Source: Actinomycetota bacterium
GTDB taxonomy: Bacteria > Actinomycetota > Actinomycetes > JACCUZ01
DNA: 36,514 nt
NCBI GenBank assembly: GCA_030841035.1
Contig: JAVEDI010000034.1
Coordinates: forward strand, 1-36,514
Direction of reading: 5' to 3'
The notes under the pieces are model-generated. The model made no database searches and was not told where the DNA came from. It was given only the letters and a program-made list of their open reading frames with translations. Below, piece by piece: positions 1 through 7,852 of the stretch; the stretch's first letter is position 1; each line of letters starts with the position of its first letter. Made by a program: the position numbers and the translations under genes.

Positions 1-947
1 ACCTGGGCCCGGTGGAGAGCGAGGAGGGCCTGCACTACCTGCGACCCGAGACTGCGCAGGGCATCTTCGTCAACTTCCTCAACGTCATGACCTCGGCCCG
101 CAAGAAGCCGCCGTTCGGCATCGCGCAAACAGGCAAGTCGTTCCGCAACGAGATCACGCCGGGCAACTTCATCTTCCGCACGCGCGAGTTCGAGCAGATG
201 GAGATGGAGTTCTTCGTCCAGCCGGGCACCGACGAGGAGTGGCACGAGTACTGGTTGCAGCAGCGCTGGAACTGGTACACCGACCTCGGGCTGCGGGAGG
301 AGAACCTGCGCTTGTTCGAGCACCCCAAGGAGAAGCTGTCCCACTACTCCAAGCGGACGGTGGACATCGAGTACCGATTCCGCTTCGGCGGCAAGGAGTT
401 CGACGAGCTGGAGGGCATTGCCAACCGCACGGACTTCGACCTCACCGCGCACTCCAAGCAGTCGGGTATCGACCTGTCCTACTTCGACCAGGAGAAGGGC
501 GAGCGCTGGACGCCGTACGTCGTCGAGCCCGCTGCCGGGCTCACGCGCGCGACACTGGCGTTCCTGCTCGACGCCTACACCGAGGACGAGGCGCCCAACG
601 CCAAGGGCGCGATGGAGAAGCGCACCGTCATGCGGTTCGACCCACGGCTCGCGCCGGTCAAGGCGGCCGTGCTGCCGCTCTCGCGCAACGCCGACCTGAC
701 CCCCAAGGCCAAGGACCTCGCCACCCGGTTGCGGGCCGCCTGGAACGTCGACTTCGACGACGCCGGGGCCATCGGACGGCGGTACCGGCGCCAGGACGAG
801 ATCGGCACGCCGTTCTGCATCACCGTCGACTTCGGCTCCCTCGAGGACCAGGCGGTGACCATCCGCGACCGCGACACCATGAAGCAGGAGCGTGTCGGCC
901 TCGACGCCGTGCAGGGCTGGCTGGCCGCCCGCCTGATCAGCGCTTGA
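1..947 (+). CDS. glyS: Glycyl-tRNA synthetase, C-terminal part (5' end outside window)
   Basis: This enzyme charges tRNA-Gly with glycine in the cytoplasm. The frame is open from base 3 ([20 protein letters not shown]), so the N-terminus is cut off by the window edge. Class II motif 2 ([19 protein letters not shown]) is followed by motif 3 ([19 protein letters not shown]) and a C-terminal anticodon-binding domain ([14 protein letters not shown] to [16 protein letters not shown]-like region, ending WLAARLISA). This is the homodimeric (alpha-2) type of bacterial GlyRS rather than the two-gene GlyQ/GlyS type. A hairpin at 986-1003 follows the stop codon. Identification is secure; only the length is incomplete. 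Confidence 0.96.
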   Translation, partial: LGPVESEEGLHYLRPETAQGIFVNFLNVMTSARKKPPFGIAQTGKSFRNEITPGNFIFRTREFEQMEMEFFVQPGTDEEWHEYWLQQRWNWYTDLGLREENLRLFEHPKEKLSHYSKRTVDIEYRFRFGGKEFDELEGIANRTDFDLTAHSKQSGIDLSYFDQEKGERWTPYVVEPAAGLTRATLAFLLDAYTEDEAPNAKGAMEKRTVMRFDPRLAPVKAAVLPLSRNADLTPKAKDLATRLRAAWNVDFDDAGAIGRRYRRQDEIGTPFCITVDFGSLEDQAVTIRDRDTMKQERVGLDAVQGWLAARLISA

Positions 948-985
948 CGGTCGCGCCTGACGGGGCAGGCACGACATCCCTGGGT

Positions 986-1003
986 CCGCCGTCCTGACGG
1001 CGG
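986..1003 (+). terminator. Hairpin terminator candidate after glyS
   Basis: A perfect 8-bp stem, CCGCCGTC / GACGGCGG, closes a two-base loop 39 bp after the glyS stop. There is no clear T-run, as is common in high-GC actinobacteria. The rest of 948-1088 holds no gene that I can support. Confidence 0.5.
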
Positions 1004-1088
1004 CCACCGCGGCGACGCCCCCGAGAGCCGGTCGACAATGCGAGCCGGTAACGATGAAGTCCGCGGCCCGACCGGTCGATAGAGACGG

Positions 1089-2291
1089 GTGCGCAGTCCA
1101 CGATCGGATGTCAACAAGCAGGTGGCGGAGCTCCTCGTCACGGCCAAGGAGTCGCTGCACCTGTCCGTCGCGTTCCTGTCGCGGCTCGACGGCACGTTGC
1201 AGCACCTGGAGGTGGTCGAGTCCTCGGTGCCGTTCCTCTTCCGGGAGGGCGTGACGCAGCCGCAGGCGACGACGCTCTGCCAGGCGATCCTGGACAAGCG
1301 GTTGCCGCCGGTGATCCCGGACCTGAGGTCCTTCCCCGAGGCGATGAAGCTGCCGGCCGCGCGACTGCCACGCATCCGCAGCTTCGTCTCGGTCCCCGTC
1401 GTGCTCAGCGACGGCACGCTCTACGGCACGTTCTGCGCCGCGGGCCTCACGACGGACAAGGGGCTGACCAAGCGCGACAAGGCGCTGATGGACGTGCTCG
1501 CGCACGCCGCCTCAGTGGTGCTCGATCCCGAGGTGCGCGAGCAGGCGAGGTCGGCGGAGATCGAGGGCCGCCTGGCCCCGTTGATCGCGGCCGGCGGCCC
1601 TGCGGTGCTGCTGCAGCCGATCGTGGACCTCGCTTCGGGTGTCCGGGTGGGTGCCGAGGCGTTGAGCCGCTTCCCGGCCGCGTGGGGCAAGGCCCCGGAC
1701 GTCTGCTTCGCCGAGGCGCACAGCGTCGGGCAGGGCGACCAGCTGGAGCTGCTGGCGTTGGAGCGGGCCGCGGACCACCTCGCGCACGTCGAGGGGTACG
1801 TCGCGATGAACGTCTCGGCGGCCACCCTGCTGACCGATGCGTGCGGGGCACTGCTGCGCACCTTCCCGCTCGACCGGATCCTGCTCGAGCTCTCCGAGCA
1901 CGAAGCCGTCGAGGACTACCAGGCGCTCGAGGGCGCGCTCGCGCCGCTGAGGAGACGCGGCATGCGGCTGGCCATCGACGACGTCGGCGCCGGCTTCTCG
2001 TCGCTGCGGCACATCGTCGTGACGTCACCGGACGTCATCAAGCTCGACCGCAGCATCGTGTACGGCGTCGCGACGGACCGGGTCATCTCGACGTTGGTGC
2101 GAGCCCTGGTCGACTTCGGGCACGGCTGCCACGCCCACATCGTCGCCGAGGGCGTCGAGACTGCCGAGGACGCGGACGCGCTGCGGGCGCTGGACGTCGA
2201 CTACGGACAGGGGTGGTACCACGGCCGCCCGGGTGCGCCGGAGGCGCTCGACCCGGTGGGGACGCCCCTCGACGTACGCCTGAGACACTGA
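1089..2291 (+). CDS. GAF-EAL cyclic-di-GMP phosphodiesterase
   Basis: This 400-residue soluble protein probably hydrolyses cyclic-di-GMP. An N-terminal GAF-like sensor domain (about residues 10-150; PVVLSDGTLYGTFCAA, then a DKALMDVLAHAAS helix) is joined to an EAL domain (about 165-390). The EAL catalytic set appears complete: E190 in AEALSRF, N241 in MNVS, E267/E270 in LELSEHE, D297-D298 in AIDDVGAG, K318 in IKLD, E354 in AEGVET and Q374 in GQGW. There is no GGDEF domain or membrane segment. The GTG start is the first in a frame that reads directly into the GAF domain; no strong ribosome-binding site is visible. The dusB start lies 4 bp after the stop, which suggests co-transcription. The ligand of the GAF domain cannot be told. 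Confidence 0.88.
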   Translation: MRSPRSDVNKQVAELLVTAKESLHLSVAFLSRLDGTLQHLEVVESSVPFLFREGVTQPQATTLCQAILDKRLPPVIPDLRSFPEAMKLPAARLPRIRSFVSVPVVLSDGTLYGTFCAAGLTTDKGLTKRDKALMDVLAHAASVVLDPEVREQARSAEIEGRLAPLIAAGGPAVLLQPIVDLASGVRVGAEALSRFPAAWGKAPDVCFAEAHSVGQGDQLELLALERAADHLAHVEGYVAMNVSAATLLTDACGALLRTFPLDRILLELSEHEAVEDYQALEGALAPLRRRGMRLAIDDVGAGFSSLRHIVVTSPDVIKLDRSIVYGVATDRVISTLVRALVDFGHGCHAHIVAEGVETAEDADALRALDVDYGQGWYHGRPGAPEALDPVGTPLDVRLRH

Positions 2292-2295
2292 CGGT

Positions 2296-3450
2296 GTGAC
2301 CACGACCGCCACCCGGCCGTCGCGCATCGGCGCGGCGGCACTGCACGTGGGCCCGCACACCGTGTGGCCGCCCGTCGTGCTGGCCCCGATGGCGGGCATC
2401 ACCAACGTGGCGTTCCGGCGGCTGTGCCGCGAGTACGGCGGCGGGCTGTTCGTCAGCGAGATGATCACCACGCGCGCCCTCGTCGAGCGCGACCCCGAGA
2501 CGATGAAGCTCGTCGAGTTCGGCCCCGACGAGTCGCCCCGCAGCCTGCAGCTCTACGGCGTCGACCCGGTCGTCGTACGCGAGGCCGTGACGATGCTGGT
2601 CGCCGAGGACCGGGCCGACCACATCGACCTGAACTTCGGCTGCCCGGTGCCGAAGGTCACTCGGCGCGGCGGCGGGGCGGCGCTGCCGTGGAAGCGCGAC
2701 CTGCTGCGCGACATCCTCACGGCGGCCGTGCGTGCCGCGGGGGCGTCGCCCGTCACGATGAAGATGCGGATGGGCATCGACGAGGACCACCTGACCTATC
2801 TCGAGGCCGGTCGCATCGCCGAGGACTCGGGCGTCGCGGCCGTTGCGCTGCACGGGCGGACCGCCGCGCAGGCCTACTCGGGGCGCGCCGACTGGTCGGC
2901 GATAGCCCGGCTCAAGGAGCAGCTGACGTCGGTGCCCGTGCTCGGCAACGGTGACGTCTGGGAGGCCGCCGATGCGGTGCGGATGATGCGCGAGACCGGT
3001 GCCGACGGCGTCGTCGTGGGTCGCGGCTGCCTCGGTCGCCCGTGGCTGTTCCGGTCGCTCGACCGGATCTTCGCCGGTGAGCCCGACGAGCCGCACCCCT
3101 CGCTGGGCGAGGTGGCCGCGGTGATGCGCCGCCACGCGACGCTGATGTGTGACTGGCTGGGGGAGGACAAGGGTGCTCGGGAGTTCCGCAAGCACGTGTC
3201 CTGGTACCTCAAGGGCTTCGCCGTTGGTGGTGAGACCCGCTCGCGCCTCGGCCTGATCGCCTCGCTGGCCGAGCTCGACGACCTGCTCGCGACCCTCGAC
3301 CTGGGCCAGCCGTTCCCGGAGACCGAGCTGGGTGCGCCGCGCGGCCGCCTGGGCTCGCCGCGCCGCGTGGTGCTGCCCGAGGGGTGGCTCGACGACCGGT
3401 CCAGTGGCGTGCCCGACGCCGCTGCCGAGCTGTCCGTCTCCGGCGGCTGA
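2296..3450 (+). CDS. dusB: tRNA-dihydrouridine synthase, DusB/NifR3 type
   Basis: This FMN enzyme reduces specific uridines in the tRNA D-loop to dihydrouridine. The TIM-barrel signature motifs are present: VVLAPMAGITNVAFRRLC at residues 27-44, catalytic C116 in HIDLNFGCPVPKV, K156 in VTMKMRMG, an HGRTAAQAYSGRADW segment, and the FMN phosphate-binding GNGDVW and VVVGRGCLGRPWLF segments. Its 384 residues are normal for the family. The GTG at 2296 is used; the GTG two bases earlier is followed at once by a stop codon. The gene runs convergently toward oligopeptidase B and is followed by the repeat island at 3465-3581. Confidence 0.95.
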   Translation: MTTTATRPSRIGAAALHVGPHTVWPPVVLAPMAGITNVAFRRLCREYGGGLFVSEMITTRALVERDPETMKLVEFGPDESPRSLQLYGVDPVVVREAVTMLVAEDRADHIDLNFGCPVPKVTRRGGGAALPWKRDLLRDILTAAVRAAGASPVTMKMRMGIDEDHLTYLEAGRIAEDSGVAAVALHGRTAAQAYSGRADWSAIARLKEQLTSVPVLGNGDVWEAADAVRMMRETGADGVVVGRGCLGRPWLFRSLDRIFAGEPDEPHPSLGEVAAVMRRHATLMCDWLGEDKGAREFRKHVSWYLKGFAVGGETRSRLGLIASLAELDDLLATLDLGQPFPETELGAPRGRLGSPRRVVLPEGWLDDRSSGVPDAAAELSVSGG

Positions 3451-3464
3451 CCGTCCCCCCTCCG

Positions 3465-3581
3465 GTGATCGTGAGGGGGATCGGCACCCCTGTTCCGTGA
3501 TCGTGAGGGGGATCGGCACCCCTGGTACGTGATCGTGAGGGGGATCGGCACGGATTGCGTGCTGATTCCCCTCACGATCAC
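3465..3581. repeat. Three direct repeats at 32-bp period plus one inverted copy
   Basis: A 23-bp unit beginning GTGATCGTGAGGGGGATCGG starts at 3465, 3497 and 3529, exactly 32 bp apart. The first two copies share a further CCCTG. An inverted copy with two substitutions occupies 3559-3581. The third direct copy (3529-3551) and the inverted copy can fold into a 23-bp stem around a 7-nt loop; both substitutions give G-U pairs in RNA. The array lies wholly between two convergent genes. It could act as a bidirectional terminator, a REP-like palindrome or a protein-binding array. Confidence 0.85.
3529..3581. terminator. Long hairpin between convergent dusB and oligopeptidase B genes
   Basis: The 23-bp stem built from one direct and one inverted repeat copy lies 79 bp past the dusB stop and 128 bp past the oligopeptidase B stop. 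Its position and symmetry suit a terminator working in both directions. There is no T-tract. The function is inferred. Confidence 0.45.
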
Positions 3582-3606
3582 GGGCGGGAGAGGGGACCGG
3601 TGGCAC

Positions 3607-3660
3607 CGGCGGGACCGGCGGGACCGGCGGGACGGCGGGACAAGCGGGACAGACAGGCGG
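3607..3660. repeat. G-rich 9-mer tandem repeat
   Basis: Imperfect tandem copies of GGGACCGGC (3611-3619, 3620-3628, then decaying to GGGACGGC, GGGACAAGC and GGGACAGACA) fill the intergenic stretch downstream of the hairpin. GGG runs continue to about 3700. The G-runs on the plus strand could form a G-quadruplex. No gene is supported here. Confidence 0.6.
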
Positions 3661-3708
3661 GCCGGGCCAGGCCGGGTGGTTGGGACGGTGGCGGGTTGGG
3701 GCGGCAGC

Positions 3709-5796
3709 TCATCGGGCTGACTGGCCTAGCGCGTCGAGGACGAAGGCGTGCAGGAAGGCCTCGTCACGCCACGCGTCGTACCGGCCCGAGGGCCCGGTGT
3801 GGGCGGCGGCGCCCAGCGCGGTCTGCAGCAGCAACGGGGGCGCGTCGGTGGACGATGACTCGGCGGCGCGCAGCTTGGCCACCCACTTGGCCGGCTCGTG
3901 CACGCTGACCCGGGGGTCGTGGCGGCTCGCGGTCACCAGCAGCGCCGGGCGCTTCGGTCCGGGCAGGTTCTCGTACGGCGAGTAGGACCTGAGGTAGCGG
4001 TAGTGCTCGGGCAGGTGCGGGTCGCCCCATTCCTCCCACTCGCCCACGGTGAGCGGCAGCGTGTCGTCGAGCATCGTGGCCACCACGTCGACGAAGGGCA
4101 CCTGCGCGACGACGGCGCCGAACGCGTCCGGCGCCAGGTGCATGACGGCGCCCATCAGCAGCCCGCCGGCGCTCATCCCGCGCGCGGCCAGCAGGTCCGG
4201 CCGGGTGATGCCGCTCGCGCTCAGGTGCCGCGCACACGCGACGAAGTCGGTGAACGTCGTGCGCTTGGCCAGCAGCCGCCCCTGCTGCCACCAGGCGCGG
4301 CCCAGCTCACCGCCGCCGCGTACGTGGGCGACGGCGACCACGTAGCCCCGGTCCAGCAGCGGTCGCATCTCCCACCACAGCTCGGGGTCGAGACTGGCCT
4401 CGTAGGAGCCGTACCCGTACAGCAGGCACGGTCGCGGACCCGAGGCACCCGAGGCACCGGCAGCACCGGAGGTCAGCAGCGTCAACGGCACCAGCGTGCC
4501 GTCCTGCGCGCTCGCCCAGGTCTCCTCGCAGCGGTAGTCCCCTTCGGTCAGCACGCGCTGCTCGTGCGCGACGGTCTCGTGGCCGGTCCTCAGGTCGTGG
4601 TCGATGTCGACCGCCGGGCGCACCCACCCCTCCCGCACCACCCGCGCGGCCGCGACGTCGTACACCTCGTTGCGACCGAGACGCACCACCTCGCCGGGTG
4701 CCTCCGGACGCATCACCCGCACCGTCTGGCCCGCGGCGTCGAGGACGCGCAGCTGCAGATGTCCGTCCTGCCGTTCGGTGACCACGACGTGCTCGCCGAA
4801 CGCGTCGGCCGACACCACGCGCACGTCCGGCCGGTGCGGGAGCAGCTCCTGCCAGTGCGCCCGGTCGGGCGTGCGGACCGGGGAGGTGACGAGCCGGAAC
4901 TCCGGCCCGGTGTCGTCGACGACGATCAACAGCCGTCCGCCCTCGGGTCCCCGCTGGTGCTCGACGTGGTACTCCAGGCCCGTCCTACGTAGCTGTACGA
5001 CGACCGGGGCGCGCGTGGGGTCGCTGGTGGACACCAGCCGGATCTCGGAGGTGTCGCGGCTGAACGCCGTGAGCAGGACGAAGTCACCGCTCCGGGTGCC
5101 GTGGACCTCCAGCTCGAAGCGGCGGTCCGGCTCGTGCCAGACGACCACATCGCGGTCCTGAGACTGTCCGAGGACGTGGTGGTGCACCGTGTCAGGTCGG
5201 TAGGCCGCGTCCAGCGTCGTGTAGAGGAAGCTGGCACTGTCGGCAGCCCAGCCCAGGCCGTAGTACGTGCCGCTCAGGGTGTCGGGCACGTCGCGGCCGG
5301 TAGCCAGGTCCCGGACCCGCAGGGTGAAGACTTCGCTGCCGTCGAGATCGACCGAGTAGGCCAGCAGGCGCCCGTCGGGGCTGACCCGGCGCACGCCCAC
5401 GTCGACGTACGCCGCTCCTGCCTCGGCGGCCAGCGCGTTCTCGTCCAGCACGACCTGCTCGTCGGCGCACGCCGCGGCGGGCGCCCGGGCCAGGACGGTG
5501 TACTGCTCGCCCGCCCGGCGACGCAGCCGGTAGACCCAGTCACCCTCGCGCCACGGGGCGGACTCGTCGTCCTCGGGCAGCACGCGGGCCAGCTCGTCGT
5601 ACAGCGTCGCGCGTAGCCCGGCGAGATGTCCGGTCTGCTCCTCGGTCCATGCGTTCTCGGCGGCAAGGTAGTCGAGCAGCTCGGGGTCATCGACCTGCCG
5701 CATCCACGCGTAGTCGTCGGTGACGACGTCGCCGTGCAGGGTCCGGGTGGAAGGGCGGCGGGGTGCCCGGGGCACGGTTCGAGCGGAACGCTGCAC
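3709..5796 (-). CDS. ptrB: Oligopeptidase B, S9 prolyl-oligopeptidase family
   Basis: This 695-residue serine peptidase should cleave short peptides, classically after basic residues. An N-terminal seven-bladed propeller (about 70-410) gates a C-terminal alpha/beta hydrolase domain. The predicted catalytic triad is S542 in RGMSAGG, D627 in SRHDPRV and H666 in AAHTGPSGRYD; the YGSYEASLDPELWWEM and AHVRGGGELGRAWW signatures are also present. I chose the GTG at 5796 because the conserved N-terminus (RTLHGDVVTDDYAWMR) follows shortly. The open frame extends further upstream, but into the control region. There is no signal peptide, so a cytoplasmic location is likely. The gene is divergent from the ABC importer and shares its control region, which points to peptide or amide substrates being imported and then cleaved. 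Confidence 0.92.
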   Translation of the reverse strand: MQRSARTVPRAPRRPSTRTLHGDVVTDDYAWMRQVDDPELLDYLAAENAWTEEQTGHLAGLRATLYDELARVLPEDDESAPWREGDWVYRLRRRAGEQYTVLARAPAAACADEQVVLDENALAAEAGAAYVDVGVRRVSPDGRLLAYSVDLDGSEVFTLRVRDLATGRDVPDTLSGTYYGLGWAADSASFLYTTLDAAYRPDTVHHHVLGQSQDRDVVVWHEPDRRFELEVHGTRSGDFVLLTAFSRDTSEIRLVSTSDPTRAPVVVQLRRTGLEYHVEHQRGPEGGRLLIVVDDTGPEFRLVTSPVRTPDRAHWQELLPHRPDVRVVSADAFGEHVVVTERQDGHLQLRVLDAAGQTVRVMRPEAPGEVVRLGRNEVYDVAAARVVREGWVRPAVDIDHDLRTGHETVAHEQRVLTEGDYRCEETWASAQDGTLVPLTLLTSGAAGASGASGPRPCLLYGYGSYEASLDPELWWEMRPLLDRGYVVAVAHVRGGGELGRAWWQQGRLLAKRTTFTDFVACARHLSASGITRPDLLAARGMSAGGLLMGAVMHLAPDAFGAVVAQVPFVDVVATMLDDTLPLTVGEWEEWGDPHLPEHYRYLRSYSPYENLPGPKRPALLVTASRHDPRVSVHEPAKWVAKLRAAESSSTDAPPLLLQTALGAAAHTGPSGRYDAWRDEAFLHAFVLDALGQSAR

Positions 5797-5825
5797 AACC
5801 GACACGCTAACCGACGTGTGATCCG

Positions 5826-5845
5826 TACTGACCCGTGATTCAGCA
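5826..5845. promoter_or_regulatory. Operator candidate, copy 1 (TetR-type palindrome)
   Basis: TACTGACCCGTGATTCAGCA matches the perfect palindrome at 11799-11818 in 17 of 20 positions and keeps the CTGA-N8-TCAG core. It lies in the divergent region between oligopeptidase B and the importer operon, 5 bp upstream of a good -35 box. A TetR-family repressor gene is encoded at 15798-16403, so it is the obvious candidate binder. That link is inferred. Confidence 0.6.
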
Positions 5846-5850
5846 AGTGC

Positions 5851-5879
5851 GTGACAAAGCCGATCGGACGCACGATGAT
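5851..5879 (+). promoter_or_regulatory. Sigma-70-type promoter candidate for the importer operon
   Basis: GTGACA (5851-5856, five of six matches to TTGACA) and GATGAT (5874-5879, four of six to TATAAT) are separated by 17 bp. The operator candidate at 5826-5845 sits directly upstream. A short hairpin, CCGCAC-N6-GTGCGG (5881-5898), would lie at the start of the leader RNA. Confidence 0.45.
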
Positions 5880-5951
5880 TCCGCACAACGCAGTGCGGTC
5901 CCGGCACGGCTCGGGTTGCGGGCTCCGCCGCTCGGCCTGGAGGTGTCCCTC

Positions 5952-7835
5952 GTGTCATTGCCCGGATCGCGCGGACCACTCCGCCTGCTACGCCCACGAC
6001 CACGCCGCCTGCCGCCAGCAGTCGTCGTGGTGCTCGCGGCAGCCGCCCTGATGCTCGGCCCGCTCGTCGTGGACGCGCAGAGCTCTGTCCCAGCGAAAGC
6101 CAAGAAGGTCACCTTCACGGTCGGCATCAAGCAGGACATCGACTCGCTGAACCCGTTCACCGGCATCGTCGCGTCGGCCTACGAGATGTACCAGCTCAAC
6201 TACGAGACGCTGACCGACTACAGCGTCAAGGACTTCTCGGCCAAGCCGGCGCTCGCGGAGAGCTGGGACACCTCCGCCGACGGGCTGACGTGGACCTATC
6301 ACCTGCGTGCCGGGCTGAAGTGGTCCGACGGTCAGCCGCTCACCGCCCGGGACGTGGCCTACACATTCAACCGTGTCCGCAAGGGCAAGTACGAGCAGAC
6401 CAACTTCGGTAACTACGTGGCGGCGATGACGTCGGTGGAGGCGCCCGACGACCGGACCGTGGTCATCAAGGTGAGCAAGCCGACCCCGATCATGCTGCAC
6501 CTGTACGTCTACATCCTTCCGGAGCACATCTGGAAAGACATCGACGAGAAGAAGGTCACCGACTACACCAACGAGCCGACCGGAGCGGGCATCGTCGGCT
6601 CGGGACCGTTCCTGGTGACCGAGCACAAGAAGGGCCAGTTCGTGCGACTGCGGGCCAACCCCATGTACTGGGGCGGCCGACCCAAGGTCGACGAGCTGGT
6701 CTTCCGCATCTTCAACAACGAGGACTCGCTCGCCCAGGCACTGCGTCGCGGCGAGATCGACTTTGCCGACGACCTCGGGTCCAACGTGTTCAAGAGCCTC
6801 AAGAACGCGCCGGGCGTCACGACGTTCCCGGCCAAGTCCTCCGGCTTCGACGAGATCGCGATGAACACCGGCGCCGCCCTCGACGACGGCACCCCGATCG
6901 GCGACGGTCACCCGGCGCTCAAGGACAAGCGGGTACGGGTCGCCATCGCCCACGCCGTCGACACCAAGACGCTCGTCGACCGGGTCTTCGGTGGCTTCGC
7001 CACAGCCGGCACGAGCATCATCCCCTCGCTCTACCAGGACCTGCACTACGACCCGGGCAGCTCGGCCTACACCTTCGATCCCGCCGAGGCCGACCGGTTG
7101 CTCGACGCGGCCGGCTACAAGAAGGCCGCCAACGGGATCCGCACCATGCCGAACGGACGCCCGCTGCGCTTCCGGCTGTTCGGCCGCAGCAACTCGCAGA
7201 ACAGCCAGCAGACCGTGCAGTTCGTGCAGGGCTGGCTCAAGGACATCGGCATCGACGTCCGCAGCAAGATCGTGTCGGAGGACTCGCTCACCGAGATCAT
7301 CGGGCAGGGCAACTTCGACCTGTTCGAGTGGGGGTGGGTGGTCGAGCCCGATCCCAACTACCAGCTCTCGACCTTCACCTGCGCCAACCGCTCCTACAAG
7401 GACGCCGGCACGGTCTACGCGAACCTCTCCGACTCCTTCTACTGCAACAAGGCCTACGACGCTCTCTTCACCCGGCAGTCGCAACAGGTCGACGTCGCGG
7501 CGCGAGCCGAGACCGTCAAGGCGATGCAGAAGATGCTCTACGAGGACGCGCCGTACGTCGTCACCGCGTACTACGACGACCTCGAGGCCTACCGGTCCGA
7601 CCGGTTCACCGGGTTCCAGGCGCAGCCGTCGCCCCACGGGTCGCTGCTCTTCCAGTACGGCACGCACAGCTACCGGACGATCCGGCCGGTCACCAAGGCG
7701 GCCGGTCCCAAGGCCGCGCAGTCGCCGCGTTCCGGACTCGTGGTCGGCGGCGTCATCGGTGGCGCGGCGGTGCTCGGCGGCCTGGTGTTCCTCGGCCTGC
7801 GGGGCCGCCGTCGGCCCCGGTCGGAGGTCGAGTAG
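5952..7835 (+). CDS. ABC transporter substrate-binding protein, family 5, with C-terminal membrane anchor
   Basis: This 627-residue extracytoplasmic binding protein captures the ligand for the importer encoded downstream. GTG 5952 is favoured by GGAGG at 5939-5943 with an 8-nt spacer. A basic region (RPRPRR) and a hydrophobic stretch (AVVVVLAAAALMLGPLVV) form the signal peptide, but no lipobox cysteine is visible. The SBP_bac_5 fold follows (TFTVGIKQDIDSLNPFTG, AESWDTSADGLTWTYHLR, LKWSDGQPLTARDVAYTF). The C-terminus ends in a hydrophobic helix (SGLVVGGVIGGAAVLGGLVF) and then RGRRRPR, which fits a C-terminal membrane anchor in place of a lipid anchor. The family takes up peptides, nickel, opines or other amino compounds, so the ligand cannot be read from sequence alone. 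Confidence 0.9.
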   Translation: MSLPGSRGPLRLLRPRPRRLPPAVVVVLAAAALMLGPLVVDAQSSVPAKAKKVTFTVGIKQDIDSLNPFTGIVASAYEMYQLNYETLTDYSVKDFSAKPALAESWDTSADGLTWTYHLRAGLKWSDGQPLTARDVAYTFNRVRKGKYEQTNFGNYVAAMTSVEAPDDRTVVIKVSKPTPIMLHLYVYILPEHIWKDIDEKKVTDYTNEPTGAGIVGSGPFLVTEHKKGQFVRLRANPMYWGGRPKVDELVFRIFNNEDSLAQALRRGEIDFADDLGSNVFKSLKNAPGVTTFPAKSSGFDEIAMNTGAALDDGTPIGDGHPALKDKRVRVAIAHAVDTKTLVDRVFGGFATAGTSIIPSLYQDLHYDPGSSAYTFDPAEADRLLDAAGYKKAANGIRTMPNGRPLRFRLFGRSNSQNSQQTVQFVQGWLKDIGIDVRSKIVSEDSLTEIIGQGNFDLFEWGWVVEPDPNYQLSTFTCANRSYKDAGTVYANLSDSFYCNKAYDALFTRQSQQVDVAARAETVKAMQKMLYEDAPYVVTAYYDDLEAYRSDRFTGFQAQPSPHGSLLFQYGTHSYRTIRPVTKAAGPKAAQSPRSGLVVGGVIGGAAVLGGLVFLGLRGRRRPRSEVE

Positions 7836-7852
7836 CGGGTGACGCACCAGCC

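Noticed and set aside
1031-1055. Sigma-70 promoter for the GAF-EAL gene (TCGACA and AACGAT)
   Set aside because: The boxes are only about 12 bp apart, too close for a sigma-70 promoter.
3465-3581. CRISPR array
   Set aside because: Only three direct copies are present, the gaps are about 9 bp and nearly identical, one copy is inverted, and there are no cas genes.
5988-7847. Long minus-strand open frame opposite the binding-protein gene
   Set aside because: It is a GC-bias shadow with low-complexity Arg/Gly/Val composition and no motif. The plus-strand frame has a complete SBP_bac_5 sequence with a ribosome-binding site.
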